From Halichondria panicea (lineage: Eukaryota; Porifera; Demospongiae; Suberitida; Halichondriidae), in NCBI RefSeq assembly GCF_963675165.1, contig NC_087382.1, positions 6,682,315 to 6,746,314 of the forward strand: a DNA stretch of 64,000 bases, given 5' to 3'. The notes under the pieces are model-generated. The model ran no database searches, had not been told where the DNA came from, and saw nothing but the letters and a program-made list of their open reading frames with translations. Position 1 is the stretch's first letter. The number at the start of each line of letters is the position of its first letter. Below, piece after piece: positions 31,791 to 42,345 of this stretch. The translations under genes were made by a program, and so were the position numbers.

Positions 31791-33416
31791 TCATATGATT
31801 CTGAAAGGGAGTGTATGCGTTAAAACTTTTGAGGTGTTGCTGGTGCCATGCATGGTTCTACGTAGAACTTTCATGGCTTTGGAGGACCCTTGAAGGATGT
31901 GGTTACTCCAGGATAGTTTCTTGTGAATGATCACACCCAGGTATTTATACGTCTCCACCCAATCAAGTTGATTGCTGTTGATGGAATATGCTTTCAATGG
32001 TGTCATATTTATCCTTTTGTTGGAGATAATCATTGCTTTGCATTTAGTAATGTTCAGTGCTTCTGAGTCCACTCAAATAGCTGGTTCAAGTCTCTTTGTA
32101 ATGATATCTGATCTTGTTGTGGTTCCTAAAAATTGTACAGTCATCTGCATATAGTCTAGCTTGAGAGGAGAAGGTATTTCCAATGTCGTTGACGTAGATG
32201 ATGAACAATAGGGGGCCAAGTATAGAGTCCCAATCAGATGTGACCCCGTCACATAGGACCCGCTGCTTGCGATTAAGCAGGAAACCTCTAATCCATTCAA
32301 GTAGGTCACCCCTTATACCAATTTGGTCCAGTTTGAGTCCATGTGGTACAGTGTCGAATGCTTTTGAGAAATCTAGGTATACGACGTGTGTGCTGCCCTT
32401 ATTATCGAGTGTTTTTGCCCATTGATGAACAGTTTCCAGCAGTTGTGTCTGACACGAGTGGCCACCATGCTGTTATTTGTTGTTAAAAATCCAGTCACAT
32501 GGTTGAATATAATACGTTCAAGAAGTTTAACTGTGATGCACATTAGACTGACTGGTCTGGTCTATAGTTTGATACAGAGTGCTTGTTTCCCTTTTTGAAT
32601 ACAGGAGTGATATTAGCTGATGTCCAATCTTGTGGTAGCTTTCCCGATAGTGGGAATAATTTGGACAGGGGGCTAGCAATCCACTGAGCTCCTTCCTTCA
32701 GAAGCCTGCCAGGAAGTTCATCAGGTCCACTAGCCTTCGATGTATCTATCTTGCTCAACAGCTTGTCTTCAAGTCTTCATTTCACTGGTTGTTTTGTCCA
32801 GGTCTTGCTTGATATTCTTCAGGGAGCTTGTATCCTCTTTTACCAATTTTGACACAAAGAATCTACAAAATGTCTCTGCCTTCTGAAAGGGATTGGTGAG
32901 GGTAGCACCTCCATGATAACTGTGTCCTCTGATGTTTTTCATCCATCGCCAGAAGGGTCTTTGATCAGTGCTTAGGTTGGATGTTATGACCTGCAAATGA
33001 TCAAGGTGGTCTCTTCTGGTCATGTTGCGGACTTTATCAGAGATAGCCCTATATTTACTAAAGTGATGTGATTTTTGAGTGCGTTTGGCCAGCTTATAGG
33101 CTCTTCTCTTTTTCTTTATGTGTAGAAGTGTTTCATCCGAGAGCCAAGACATCCTCTTTTTCGGTTTCAGGGTGACTTTGGGAATACACTGATCTGCCGC
33201 CAATAGAAGAACATCCTTAAAGTGTATCCAACAGTCCTCAATTGATTCTGTGAGGAAGCAGCAGTTCCATGGTATTTTGCTTAGGAGCTCCCGAAAAGCT
33301 TTAAAATCAGCTCTTTTGAAGTTGTACATCAGCCTCCTGTGTCTAGTGATCTTTTTCTTGGTAAAGTTGATGGAGAACTGTACTGCATGATTCTTGATCT
33401 GATCCAGGTATTCCAT
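31791..33416 (-). pseudogene. LINE linker and reverse transcriptase, frameshifted
   Basis: The open linker is 33416-32769 (KKRMSWLSDETLLHIKKKRR, FWRWMKNIRG). RT blocks follow in shifting frames: SKASGPDELPGRLLKEG (about 32740), ITPVFKKGNKHSVSNYRP, HVVYLDFSKAFDTVPHG (first catalytic Asp, about 32390-32340), SILGPLLFIIYVNDI, and LYADDCTIF (catalytic DD, about 32140). The thumb is YKYLGVIIHKKLSWSNHI (about 31950-31900). An 8-bp duplication (TCTTCAAG, about 32763-32780) lies at the break between linker and RT. The copy is dead but of recognisable CR1/L2 type. Confidence 0.85.
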
Positions 33417-33540
33417 CTACAACTTCATTTTCTTGGATAATGTCCTCCCTATTTGTAAGGATCAGGTCTAAAATACTGGTATTCCTTGTGGGCTCTGTCA
33501 CAAGTTGTTGAAGGTTGGAAGGTTGAACTCCTCTAACAGC

Positions 33541-34190
33541 TCACACAGAAGGTGAGCCTTTGTAGAGTAAATGGTTGGGACTGGCTGCACTCCAATTAAT
33601 GTGTGGCAGGTTGAAGTCTCCACAGATGACAATTGTGATTGACGTGTTAATAGCAGCTAAAGAGTTGCTCAATTGTGACATTGTTGAACTGGGTGGATTA
33701 TAGAACACACCCATTAGTAGGAGATTAGGAGATAGTGAGAGCTCAATCCAAAGCATTTCACTGTCCAATATGTCATCATCTAGAAAAGTTTCAGTCACTG
33801 CAAGTAGATTAAGTCTTTGAGTTCTGAGTAGCACCAACATATTAGGTATCTTATTCATTATACTCCTTGCATTGACATCTGATTGTGCTTGTCTGAGAGA
33901 CAACCATGCTATCCTTGGACTCCTGGTCGACAGGGTTGAAGTATTGAGAGACGTGTTAAGTTGGACAGAGCCTGGGATGCTGACATTGTGGAATGGGAGA
34001 TGGGGAATGGGAGATGGGAGTTGCGATCCTACGCAGGACTGACAGTACCAATCACCTTTCAGGTTTTGGTAGGTCTCTCCATCCACACGACCACACGTTG
34101 CATGAGTCCACAAGTCACACATATCACACTGCACTCCTCTCTGGTTTGATTTAACACATACTGTGCAGGGATATTTCCATCTGCTGGGTG
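33541..34190 (-). pseudogene. LINE PHD finger and AP endonuclease fragment
   Basis: YPCTVCVKSN, QCDMCDLWTHATCGRVDG and GDWYCQSC form a complete C4HC3 PHD finger (34180-34030). After a linker, VNARSIMNKIPNMLVLLRTQ and LLAVTETFLDDDILDSE are the start of an APE-type endonuclease, which nicks target DNA. An internal deletion follows, then LLMGVFYNPPSSTMSQL and IVICGDFNLPHINW, the GDFN block. The middle of the endonuclease is missing, so it is not active. ORF coordinates on the minus strand are 34134-33541 for the open part. Confidence 0.85.
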
Positions 34191-34243
34191 GGCCCAGGAT
34201 TGAGCTCTACATCACCAGATAGCATGAGCATCCACAACCTCAT
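34151..34243 (-). CDS. N-terminal LINE ORF piece with 2A ribosome-skipping motif
   Basis: From ATG at 34243 it reads MRLWMLMLSGDVELNPGPTQ and stops at 34151. The motif D-V-E-L-N-P-G-P (34213-34190) is the canonical 2A consensus D-[VI]-E-x-N-P-G-P, preceded by a Leu/Met-rich stretch as in known 2A peptides. 2A makes the ribosome skip one peptide bond so that two proteins come from one frame. A one-base shift 11 nt after the motif separates it from the PHD finger, which starts in another frame at about 34179. In the ancestor the 2A would have sat at the N-terminus of the LINE protein. Confidence 0.75.
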   Translation of the reverse strand: MRLWMLMLSGDVELNPGPTQQMEISLHSMC

Positions 34244-35058
34244 TTTATTGTGGAGTGGAGCTTTCCATAGCACCAGCCACAGCAAAAACTGCTAACAAAT
34301 ACGGGAATTACGGGATGATCGTTAATGTCACACACACGGTACAGGTCACGGACTTTCACGGGGGAGTGGTTTAACGGGAACCGTAGACAACCGTTGCCGT
34401 GGGGGAGGGGCTGGACGGGCAACCGTATGAAGACCGTGCAGTCTGACCACATTAGCTGACGGACAATAAAGAGACACCGTATATCTATAGAGTTTTGCTA
34501 CTATATAATTATGTGCCCACTTCATCAATGGCTATACTAATAAAAAAAACAGGGTGTAAATCTAGTTGATCAAGACGAGAGTGGATTAGAGCCACAACCA
34601 AAGAGGACCAGATCTAGAGCTGCTAGATCTAGTGTCCTGTGTCCTCACTTGCGATCAGCACATATCCAAATCTAGTTATTACGGTATTCAGATACAGACC
34701 TGAGTGACCATGACTTGCCTGGATAGCTATATTCAACTGGAGTTGTACTGTCGACTGGTTATAATAATAATAAACTTGCACTGTTTTATAATAAATTATT
34801 ATTCTTACTGATAGGAGGAGGAGGAGGAGGAGGAGCTCGTAATTGCGCATGCGTAGTATGAAACCCACATTTTAAGCGGGATTTGGAGAAGCTGAGGACT
34901 TGGATTTTAAGATCAAGAGCCTTCACGTTGACGTTGAGCATGAGAGAGCCGGTTCTCTAGCTTCATGGAAGGGAAGCCTGTACGTATCTGTTCATGAACC
35001 AGCCAAAAAGTGTGTTAAGACAAGTACGTATGAAATATTAAATACGTGTGTAAAGTAC
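34244..35058. other. Mostly non-coding; one possible exon
   Basis: An open stretch at about 34900-35023 reads MDFKIKSLHVDVEHERAGSL and VSVHEPAKKCVKTS, ending at a good donor (AAGACAA/GTACGT). An NRF-1-like TGCGCATGCGTA lies at 34844-34855, just upstream. A GGA repeat is at 34814-34835. The exon is only a suggestion; the rest holds no gene. Confidence 0.3.
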
Positions 35059-35599
35059 GTGTATTGGGTCCCTTGTGTCTGTCAGGATGTTTCATCCTTC
35101 GGCAACAGCCTGTCAAGATGTATCATCTTTCGTCAGGTGGCCCGTCCATGTATACACTTTGTGAATATTAATTTAGCCGTGTGTGTGTCACGTAGAGTGT
35201 GTGTGTAAGTGTATTGGGTCCTTGTGTCTGTCAGGATGTTTCATCCTTCGGCAACAGCCTGTCAAGATGTATCATCTTTCGTCAGGTGGCCCGTTCATGT
35301 ATACACTGTTTGTGAGTATTAATTTAGCCTTGTGTGTAAGTGTATTGGGTCCTTGTGTCTGTCAGGATGTTTCATCCTTCGGCAACACCCTGTCAAGATG
35401 TATCATCTTTCGTCAGGTGGCCCGTCCATGTATACACTGTTTGTGAATATTAATTTAGCCTTGTGTGTAAGTGTATTGGGTCCTTGTGTCTGTCAGGATG
35501 TTTCATCCTTCGGCAACAGCCTGTCAAGATGTATCATCTTTCGTCAGGTGGCCCGTCCATGTATACACTGTTTGTGAATATTAATTTAGCCGTGTGTGG
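35059..35599 (+). repeat. 131-bp tandem repeat, four copies
   Basis: Units start GTGTATTGGGTCC at 35059, 35209, 35340 and 35471. The last two periods are exactly 131 bp; the first copy has 19 extra bases. Each unit contains TGTCAGGATGTTTCATCCTT and CATCTTTCGTCAGGTGGCCC. Because 131 is not a multiple of 3, the ORFs here are fortuitous. Confidence 0.95.
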
Positions 35600-36699
35600 G
35601 CAGTTAGGATGTTGCATCGTTTGTGTCAATTATTGAGTACTAATGATAATTGTATTGAAATGGGTTCTTTTGTCTGTTTAAATATCTATTTTCTCACTCT
35701 AAATGTAGATGCTCATGTGATCAATCAATGACAATCGCGTACTGGGCGTGGAATCAAAAATATGATGTGTCATGACAGTGGACATTACAGGTAATGTTTA
35801 CACATATTAAATACATAATTGATAAAGTTGCTCACTATACAGGCACCCATTAACGTGTTGAAAACGACTCGTTGGACAATCATAATTATTATGATGATTT
35901 AATAATAGAATCTCAGGTGAGATATTAATGTCAGTGTTCAAACATATAATAATGTGCTTGTGTATTACTAGTACAGTAATGTTGCAGACGTAAACCAACG
36001 AACTCTACCGTAAACACATCATCTTTCACTACAATGTAAAGATGAACAACAAGACCGACGAGGTCGATCAAATCGATCAGAGTGAACCAAGCGATTCGAG
36101 AGAGGCAATCGATCAGAGTGAACCCGTAACACGTGATCAAGATCACCTACCTGCACAGCACATATTTAAAACAAAACATGTTTAAAGCAAAACATGCAGC
36201 TTGTATAGCGAAGCTGTTACGACCAACGGCAAAAGTGCTGGATTTCGACAGAGTGAGATTTAAAAGCACCGAGTAAAACGAAGAAACGATAAAACGAAGA
36301 AAACGAAGGCTGAGCTTCCATCAAAACTAGGCAAGATAAGACAAGTGTACTACTGTGCCCATAAAACTCTTCCAACTGACAGTGAATTACTCAAAGACTT
36401 ACAAACTTGCTACAAGAATGCTAGCTACTTGGCACATTAAGATACCGTTCCGTAGCGTTTGCGTAGTAACAAAACGGTAATTAAAATTGAACTGATTAAA
36501 ATTGAACTGATCGATGGCACATTTTGGTGAACAGTTACTATTGCGGGAAATACATAGGCCTTGAATATCATTTCTATTTAATGCCCTCCTTATTACTAAT
36601 GCGTATTAGGAATAATCTGCTAAACTAAACTTTATATCCACCAACTATTTATATCCACCAACCACAAGAAGTAAAGTAAAGTAAAGTTGATACCTTTTT
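35600..36699. other. No gene seen
   Basis: AT-rich sequence with several short tandem duplications (36170-36195, 36480-36515, 36640-36665). There is no ORF of note. Confidence 0.45.
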
Positions 36700-37160
36700 A
36701 AAAAAATTTGGGGTGTGGCTGCACTTGTAAGCGAAAACAAAAACAAGTTCACCCCCAAATGTCTACAGTGCAACAACCAAAGAGCTTTTGTTTTTTCACG
36801 TTTTTGTGTATATCTTCTAAACTAAATGTGATTGTATCAATTTGAGTGGCGCTTCCAGTGGACCACCACCTGTTACACCAAAATGGCTGCTAGAATATGT
36901 GTACATTGGAAAATATGTTAGGCATGGAGTTAAGATCTGAAATTTGTTGTGCAAGTACTTCATACGAGGTTCTGAGATACACAGAATTTTGTAAATTTTT
37001 AGTAGCAAATGTGTTAGGCATTGATTTTTTGAGTTTATGCTAGTTAAGGTCTGATTTTTGAGGAGCATGTACTACAATAGCATTTGTACTAACTTCGCTA
37101 GAGCGGGTGATTTTAGCTGATTTTCATGGTTTCTGTTGCATAGTAGTGTAAATTGCCACG
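36700..37160 (+). repeat. Dispersed repeat R3, copy 2
   Basis: It shares long blocks with 27140-27690 and 37820-38110 in inverted orientation, such as TATCTTCTAAACTAAATGTG and GTTAGGCATTGATTTTTTGA. Together with copy 3 it forms an inverted pair about 700 bp apart. Confidence 0.7.
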
Positions 37161-37819
37161 CCCCTGTGACAACTGATCAACTGGGTGTACTCAACTGGGT
37201 GTACTGCTCTGGGATTTATTGTGGATTTCATGGTTACATATAGGTGACTTACATATAGGTGACTTACATATAGGTGACTGTCTCATGTGACTGTCATGTG
37301 ACTGTCAGGGGTGGACAGTGAAATAGAATTTCCGGAATACATACAAGTGCAGCATTTTTTTACGAAGTGCAACTCAGTTTTACACATATTTAATTAGTAT
37401 TTAATTAGAGGGCATTAAATAGAAAATGCGACAGTTTTCCTGATTTCTGTGCACCTGTAAATAATACGCATCATATCCGGGCACCACAAAAATAGTTGTA
37501 CTTTATAAAAAAATTTGGGGGTGTGGTTACACTTGTTTCTAATCCTCCTTTTTTATCTTCTTAATCACACTGTAACGCCATCGCTGAAGATCACATGACC
37601 TCCAATTTTGTACAAAACTACATTCCTACTAAATTTCATCCATTAGAATCACTAAGATATGATGCCTTGTGCACTGAGCCATCCTTAATCCTTAACACCA
37701 GTGAGTAGTTGCCAGGTTTAGACATCACATCACATGAGCTTGGATGTAGCAAATAAAGACAAGAAGCAAATAAAGACAAGATGATTTGTGATGTCACAAA
37801 TCAATGAATATCACCATTT

Positions 37820-38110
37820 TTGACAAGGGCCGCTCTAGCAAAGAAGAGACTGGTCTAGCTCCTGTAAGTTAGTACAAAAAAGTATACTGTAGTCAATGCC
37901 TAACACATTTGCTACTAAAAATTTCAGAACCTACCTCTACATATTTTCCAATGTACACATAGCTATGTGGAATGATGATGTCATATGGTGGTGGTCCACT
38001 GGAAGCGCCAATAGTTAACTTTCAGTACCTGCACTCAAATTGATACAATCACATTTTAGTTTATACACAAAAACGTAAAAGTTCTACTTGTTGCACTGTA
38101 GTAGTGTAAT
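37820..38110 (-). repeat. Dispersed repeat R3, copy 3 (partial)
   Basis: It repeats AGAGACTGGTCTAGCTCCTG, GGTGGTCCACTGGAAGCGCC and TCAGTACCTGCACTCAAATT from the R3 family. The middle is missing relative to the other copies. Confidence 0.7.
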
Positions 38111-38509
38111 TTGCTGAGTAGTGTGTTTGTATGGCTTTCAAGTTTACAATGAACTATCACTGGGGTATACTAGGATATACCCTTTCTCATTTAAAATACT
38201 GCAATCCGCCTAACACCTAACACCACAATTGTTCATAGGGTGTGAAGAGAAGGGTAACAATCATGAAGTGGTTGATAAAATTTTTTGTGTGCTGTGCGTT
38301 TGGAGCAAACTAAGTAGGAGCAAACTAAGTACACTACAAAGTAAGCTATTTTTAGGATTTTGGTTTTCTTTCATAACCTTATCCGAAATTTTTGCAGCCA
38401 TTCATGCATGCATGTGGATAGAAATGCATGATAGAACTTCGAACATTAGTTTCTCAAAACGGTAGGCAGGTGCAAAGTGAGTGATATTGTAAAGTGAGTG
38501 ATATTGTCT

Positions 38510-38625
38510 GCTGGCACATATAAGAAAGGCAGTCTTGTTTGGCAGTCTTGTTTGGTTACCATACTAAATGCCATACTTCTTGAGGCTCATAACTTGACAG
38601 TATAGAGGCAGTTCAATAGTCCAGC
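38510..38625 (-). pseudogene. 3' end remnant of a mariner-like transposase
   Basis: On the minus strand it reads MAFSMVTKQDC and LSYM, matching AFAMVTKQDCLSYIKHSG near the end of the transposase at 5308-6279. A 13-bp tandem duplication (TTTGGCAGTCTTG, about 38529-38555) splits the match. Only this tail is preserved. Confidence 0.6.
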
Positions 38626-39120
38626 CTGGAATTTTGATTGCTTTTTAAACGCCCACTAACTACTTCCTGTATAGCTTCCGCAGTAAAATTGTGCTGAGCT
38701 GGCACAAATCAATGTGTTTTTGCAGCCTCTGCATTCTGCAATGCATGCGCTGAAGTTTGTGAAATATTGAAGTAAGAGCTACACAATGGTTTTTGTCCCA
38801 GAGAGACTATCAGTGAGCTAGAAGATACCTACCATATACACAGTAAGTGCAGTATGGCAGTATAGTGCAGTAGTAGTAGATCTAAGAGGTAAACTAATGC
38901 TCCGGAACATCTCCTCTACACAATTCTGCAGATGCCTACTATGTATATAAGATGTTCCATCATCATCCTTGAGCATTAGACTACCTACTACTACTGCTGC
39001 ACTTACTTACACACCCTACCGTACCGTACAAGATACTATTTCCAGTTAAAACTGGAGAGCTAAAAAAATATATATATATATATATCAATTTGAAGTACAA
39101 TACGTACATGTATTACTTAA

Positions 39121-39906
39121 CCCTTTAACCGCCACAGGCCACGATCGTGGCCTAATTCTGCGATAGTTAGGAAGTAGCTCGAACTACGCACATCCCAGAG
39201 CTGTAGAATCACGTGCAATTTAGTCTAGAAATTTACAAGCCACGTTGCTATGTTAAAATTTCATTAGCATCTTACCGCACGAAGCTATGGCTAGGTTGTT
39301 TACTTGTGCCGATGTGCTTGAACAGCTTGAGGACAGCAATGGCGATGTCTCCTCTGGTGATGACAGTGCCTATGAAGGAGAGGGGATAGTACGATATCTC
39401 TACCAGCTTTATGCCAGACGCTGATGAACTGCATGATATGGACCTAGACGCTAGCGCTATGGACCAGGACCGTGAAAGACCAGGAGAGTATAGTATAGCT
39501 AGAATATCAGTAGTGAGTATAGTATAGCTAAAATAGAATTAGCAGTAATGAACAGTCTTTATGTGAGCTTGTAAATTTCATAGATCGTTCATCGATATAG
39601 TAATACATGTACGTATTGTACGTATTGTACTTCAAATTGATATATCTTAGCACTGTTACATTCATATGATGTGAAAATCAAGCCATTATGATAGGCTGAT
39701 CCATAAAAAAAAATTTTTGGATTTTATCTCACCGCTGGCCGAGCATTTAAAATGATAAAAACGGGTGAATGATAAAAACGGTTATGGCTATTCCTTGTTG
39801 TATGGGCATTCTATTGGTATATGGTTGCTAGGCATTTTATTGCTCTGGAAACCGAATGTACAGATATTTCACTTCACTGTTAATTAAGAATCCGACGGTT
39901 AAAGGG
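39121..39906 (+). mobile_element. Short piggyBac derivative (786 bp) nested in another piggyBac
   Basis: TTAA is at 39117-39120 and 39907-39910. The ends are CCCTTTAACCGCCACAGGCC and, on the complement, CCCTTTAACCGTCGGATTC. It is inserted in the 3' region of the piggyBac copy read on the minus strand at 39911-41350, as shown by matching flanks in the related sequence at 13170-13215. Confidence 0.85.
39287..39424 (+). pseudogene. N-terminal exon of a piggyBac transposase, start intact
   Basis: The reading MARLFTCADVLEQLEDSNGD continues VSSGDDSAYEGEGIVRYL to a stop at 39424. This copy keeps the original ATG that is lost in the sister copies at 10785 and 14390, so it shows the true start of the family transposase. 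A deletion in the exon ends the frame early. Confidence 0.65.
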
Positions 39907-39910
39907 TTAA

Positions 39911-41350
39911 CGATGCTTGCCATTACCACCCAAGAGGTACATCGTGGGTATCATTTAGTTGTTTTGCTTCATCTGGTATACTTCATCTAGTATACATTGT
40001 ATAACCTATTGTCACCGGTATCTACTGCACAGCTAGTGTGAGTGTGATACCAGGTATCCACAGCTAGTGTGAGTGTGATACCAGGTATCTATCTTCTGCA
40101 CAGCTAGTGTGAGTGTGATACCAGGTCTCTATCTCCTGCACAGCTAGTGTGAGTGTGATACCAGGTACCTCTTTAGAACTGCAAAGAGCAGTATACAAAA
40201 GTGTGATAACTTAGTGCTGCAAAGCAGTGTGATAAATCTCAAAACAGAGACGGTGTTTGTCAAGACACAGGTACACATCACAAAGTTTAGGAACTTCTAT
40301 GCCTACCCTCATGCCGTTTTATTCACACAATCTCTCTTAGAATCAGCATAGAGTGGTACTGTGAGGTGTCCAGCCGTAGGAGTTTGTTGAGGTTCAGCGT
40401 TCAGCGTCCAGATGATCTTCTGCTACAGAATTCACCTATAAGAGCTTCCGCCAACCGTATTCGGAACTTCAACTGCAGCTACATCAAGGATATACCAGAA
40501 TCCACGTTTCCACCACTTTTTACTCCTACGTCCAATACGGTAATATCCCGGCAAGCAAGGTGGGCATGAAACCATTTGGTACACAACCGCAATAAACAAT
40601 AGTAAGACGGCGGACAGACGCATTGCCAGAACTACACTCAGCTACATGTTAGAACGTTTATTAAGTTTATTATTCTCTTGTCCCTCCACACACACACATG
40701 CGGGCCACTAGAAAGATACAGCAGCCAGAGACTTAGGATAATACTTTCTGTTACTGACCACACGCCTTATCGTAAAGCTCTAATGGAGAGGTGTAATAGT
40801 TATCCATGTACACCTTAGGGTGTGTATGCTCTATACCATCCATAAGTAGCAAACTCCAACATCAGATGTGGCTGCATCTAGTTTACCAGTGTAGCGGTAC
40901 ACATAACCATTGATAGAATCAGCAAGCACAAACACTTTTATCCCCCATTTAGTTGGTTTGGCTTTCATGTACTGTTTGAAGCCAAGACGCCCTTTGAAGG
41001 GGCTCATTTGATCGTGGGTTTCTGACTGAAGCTTGGCATATCTAAGAGCTTACGGAGTTTGAATAGGGGTCATAACCACGTTACAAGTAGCAGGTACCTA
41101 GATATAGTCATGAGAGGCTGAGAAAGTAGTAAATGCTTTTGTGACCAATACATTTCAATCGTTGGCAGAATTACCGCTCTCATTTCTTCAAGGGTAACAT
41201 CATGCCATGGTCTACGACTATCAGCACGTGTGGGACGCTGTGCACCTCTACACTGTGCAGCATACCGATTGGTCTCAAGTACTAAGAAATCCCATACCTT
41301 ACCGAAAGAAAACATCTAGGATTCATCAGTAACAGGTTGCACAATAGCAA
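39911..41350 (-). pseudogene. piggyBac transposase pseudogene with 3' region
   Basis: On the minus strand: VWDFLVLETNRYAAQCRG and RRPWHDVTLEEMRAV (41310-41170), then GRLGFKQYMKAKPTKWGIKV and DSINGYVYRYTGKLDA (about 41010-40870). The C-terminus is QMVSCPPCLPGYYRIGRRSK and KWWKRGFWYIL (40580-40480). Several deletions and stops remove the catalytic Asp segments. The 3' region contains the four-unit minisatellite and matches 12603-13215. The outer end has been lost beyond the nested element near 39060. Confidence 0.78.
40018..40170. repeat. Minisatellite in the piggyBac 3' region (about 4 units)
   Basis: Units contain CACAGCTAGTGTGAGTGTGA then TACCAGGT. It is the inverted counterpart of 12970-13095 with one more unit. 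Confidence 0.85.
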
Positions 41351-41399
41351 AGGTATAGCAGAATTAATTTCCTTTTTCTTCCATACCCCTTCTTCCATA

Positions 41400-42345
41400 C
41401 CCCAAGTCCCTACCTTGTGATGGGGTATTGCTCACCCAAGCGGTAAGATCTCATCAATTAGGGCAGGCCTGCGAAAGGGTAATTAATTCCCTTATAACAT
41501 AACTGCGGTTGTTACTACAGTTGCTAAGGGCAGTTGCTAAGGGAATTAGCCTTGGAGAGACGAGGAAACAAAAATAAAATAAAAACTCAGAAGAACGAAA
41601 GTGAACTAAGAAGGGATGAGGAGGGCAAAAACAGTTATCGAGCACAGTATGCGCTACTGACCAATGCGCATGCGTGTTACCGCATGTTCCTAATGGCGCA
41701 TGCGTGAAGTTAGTTCGGTGTTGCCAGATTGCTTGCTTGCTCCTACTGACTGACGTGCCAGTACATAGTTCCTCAGGCAAGATCCTTCCCCCTGCGCATG
41801 GCCCCGCCTATTACCATGCCCTAATTGATGAGATCTTACCGCTTGGGTGAGCACGAAGGGTCCCAGCGAACCAGCCCCATCACAAGGTAGGGATCTTGGA
41901 GAAACAAAAATAAAATAAAAACTCAGAAGAACGAAAGTGAACTGAGAGAAACAAGGGTGGGATGAGGAGGGAAGAAACGAGCACAGATGCACGATGCGCA
42001 ATGGGCATGTGTGATACCGCATGTTCCTAATGCCTGGCAGTGCGCATGCGTCCAACCAGCTCCCCTGTTGTTAACTAACTCCGTTTAACGTCCTTAAACT
42101 ACATTTAACATTTTGGTGTCGCCAGATTGCTTGCTTGCTCCTACTGACCTGCACGGAGCTCAATTTATTTACTAACAGTTTGGCCGAGGAAGCCGGTACC
42201 CTGATAGGCAGCCCAGTAATGCAGCAACCACAGTTATGTCATAAGGGAATTAATTACCCTTTCGCAGGGATCTTGCCCCTGCGCATGGCCCCGCCTATGA
42301 GATCTTACCGCTTGGGTGAGCACGAACCCTGATATCTCCCAAACG
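41400..42345. repeat. Compound local repeat block
   Basis: GAGATCTTACCGCTTGGGTG followed by AGCAC occurs at about 41830 and 42300, and inverted at about 41430. AAACAAAAATAAAATAAAAA followed by CTCAGAAGAACG occurs at 41565 and 41900. GCCAGATTGCTTGCTTGCTC occurs at 41725 and 42122. The blocks run in the same order about 350-400 bp apart, so a unit was duplicated in tandem with an inverted end. No coding sequence is seen. Confidence 0.75.

Larger units (their letters stand above)
31791..34243 (-). mobile_element. CR1/L2-like LINE with 2A motif, PHD finger, endonuclease and RT
   Basis: This is a non-LTR retrotransposon on the minus strand. In order it shows a short N-terminal reading with a 2A motif, a PHD zinc finger, part of an APE-type endonuclease, a linker and a reverse transcriptase up to the thumb. 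All parts are in the correct order and are broken only by frameshifts and deletions. There is no clear 3' tail or target duplication, so the ends are approximate. Confidence 0.85.

Noticed and set aside
34900..35577. Repeated cysteine-rich ORFs (VCQDVSSFGNSLSRCIIF)
   Set aside because: They come from the 131-bp tandem repeat read in different frames; the period is not a multiple of three.
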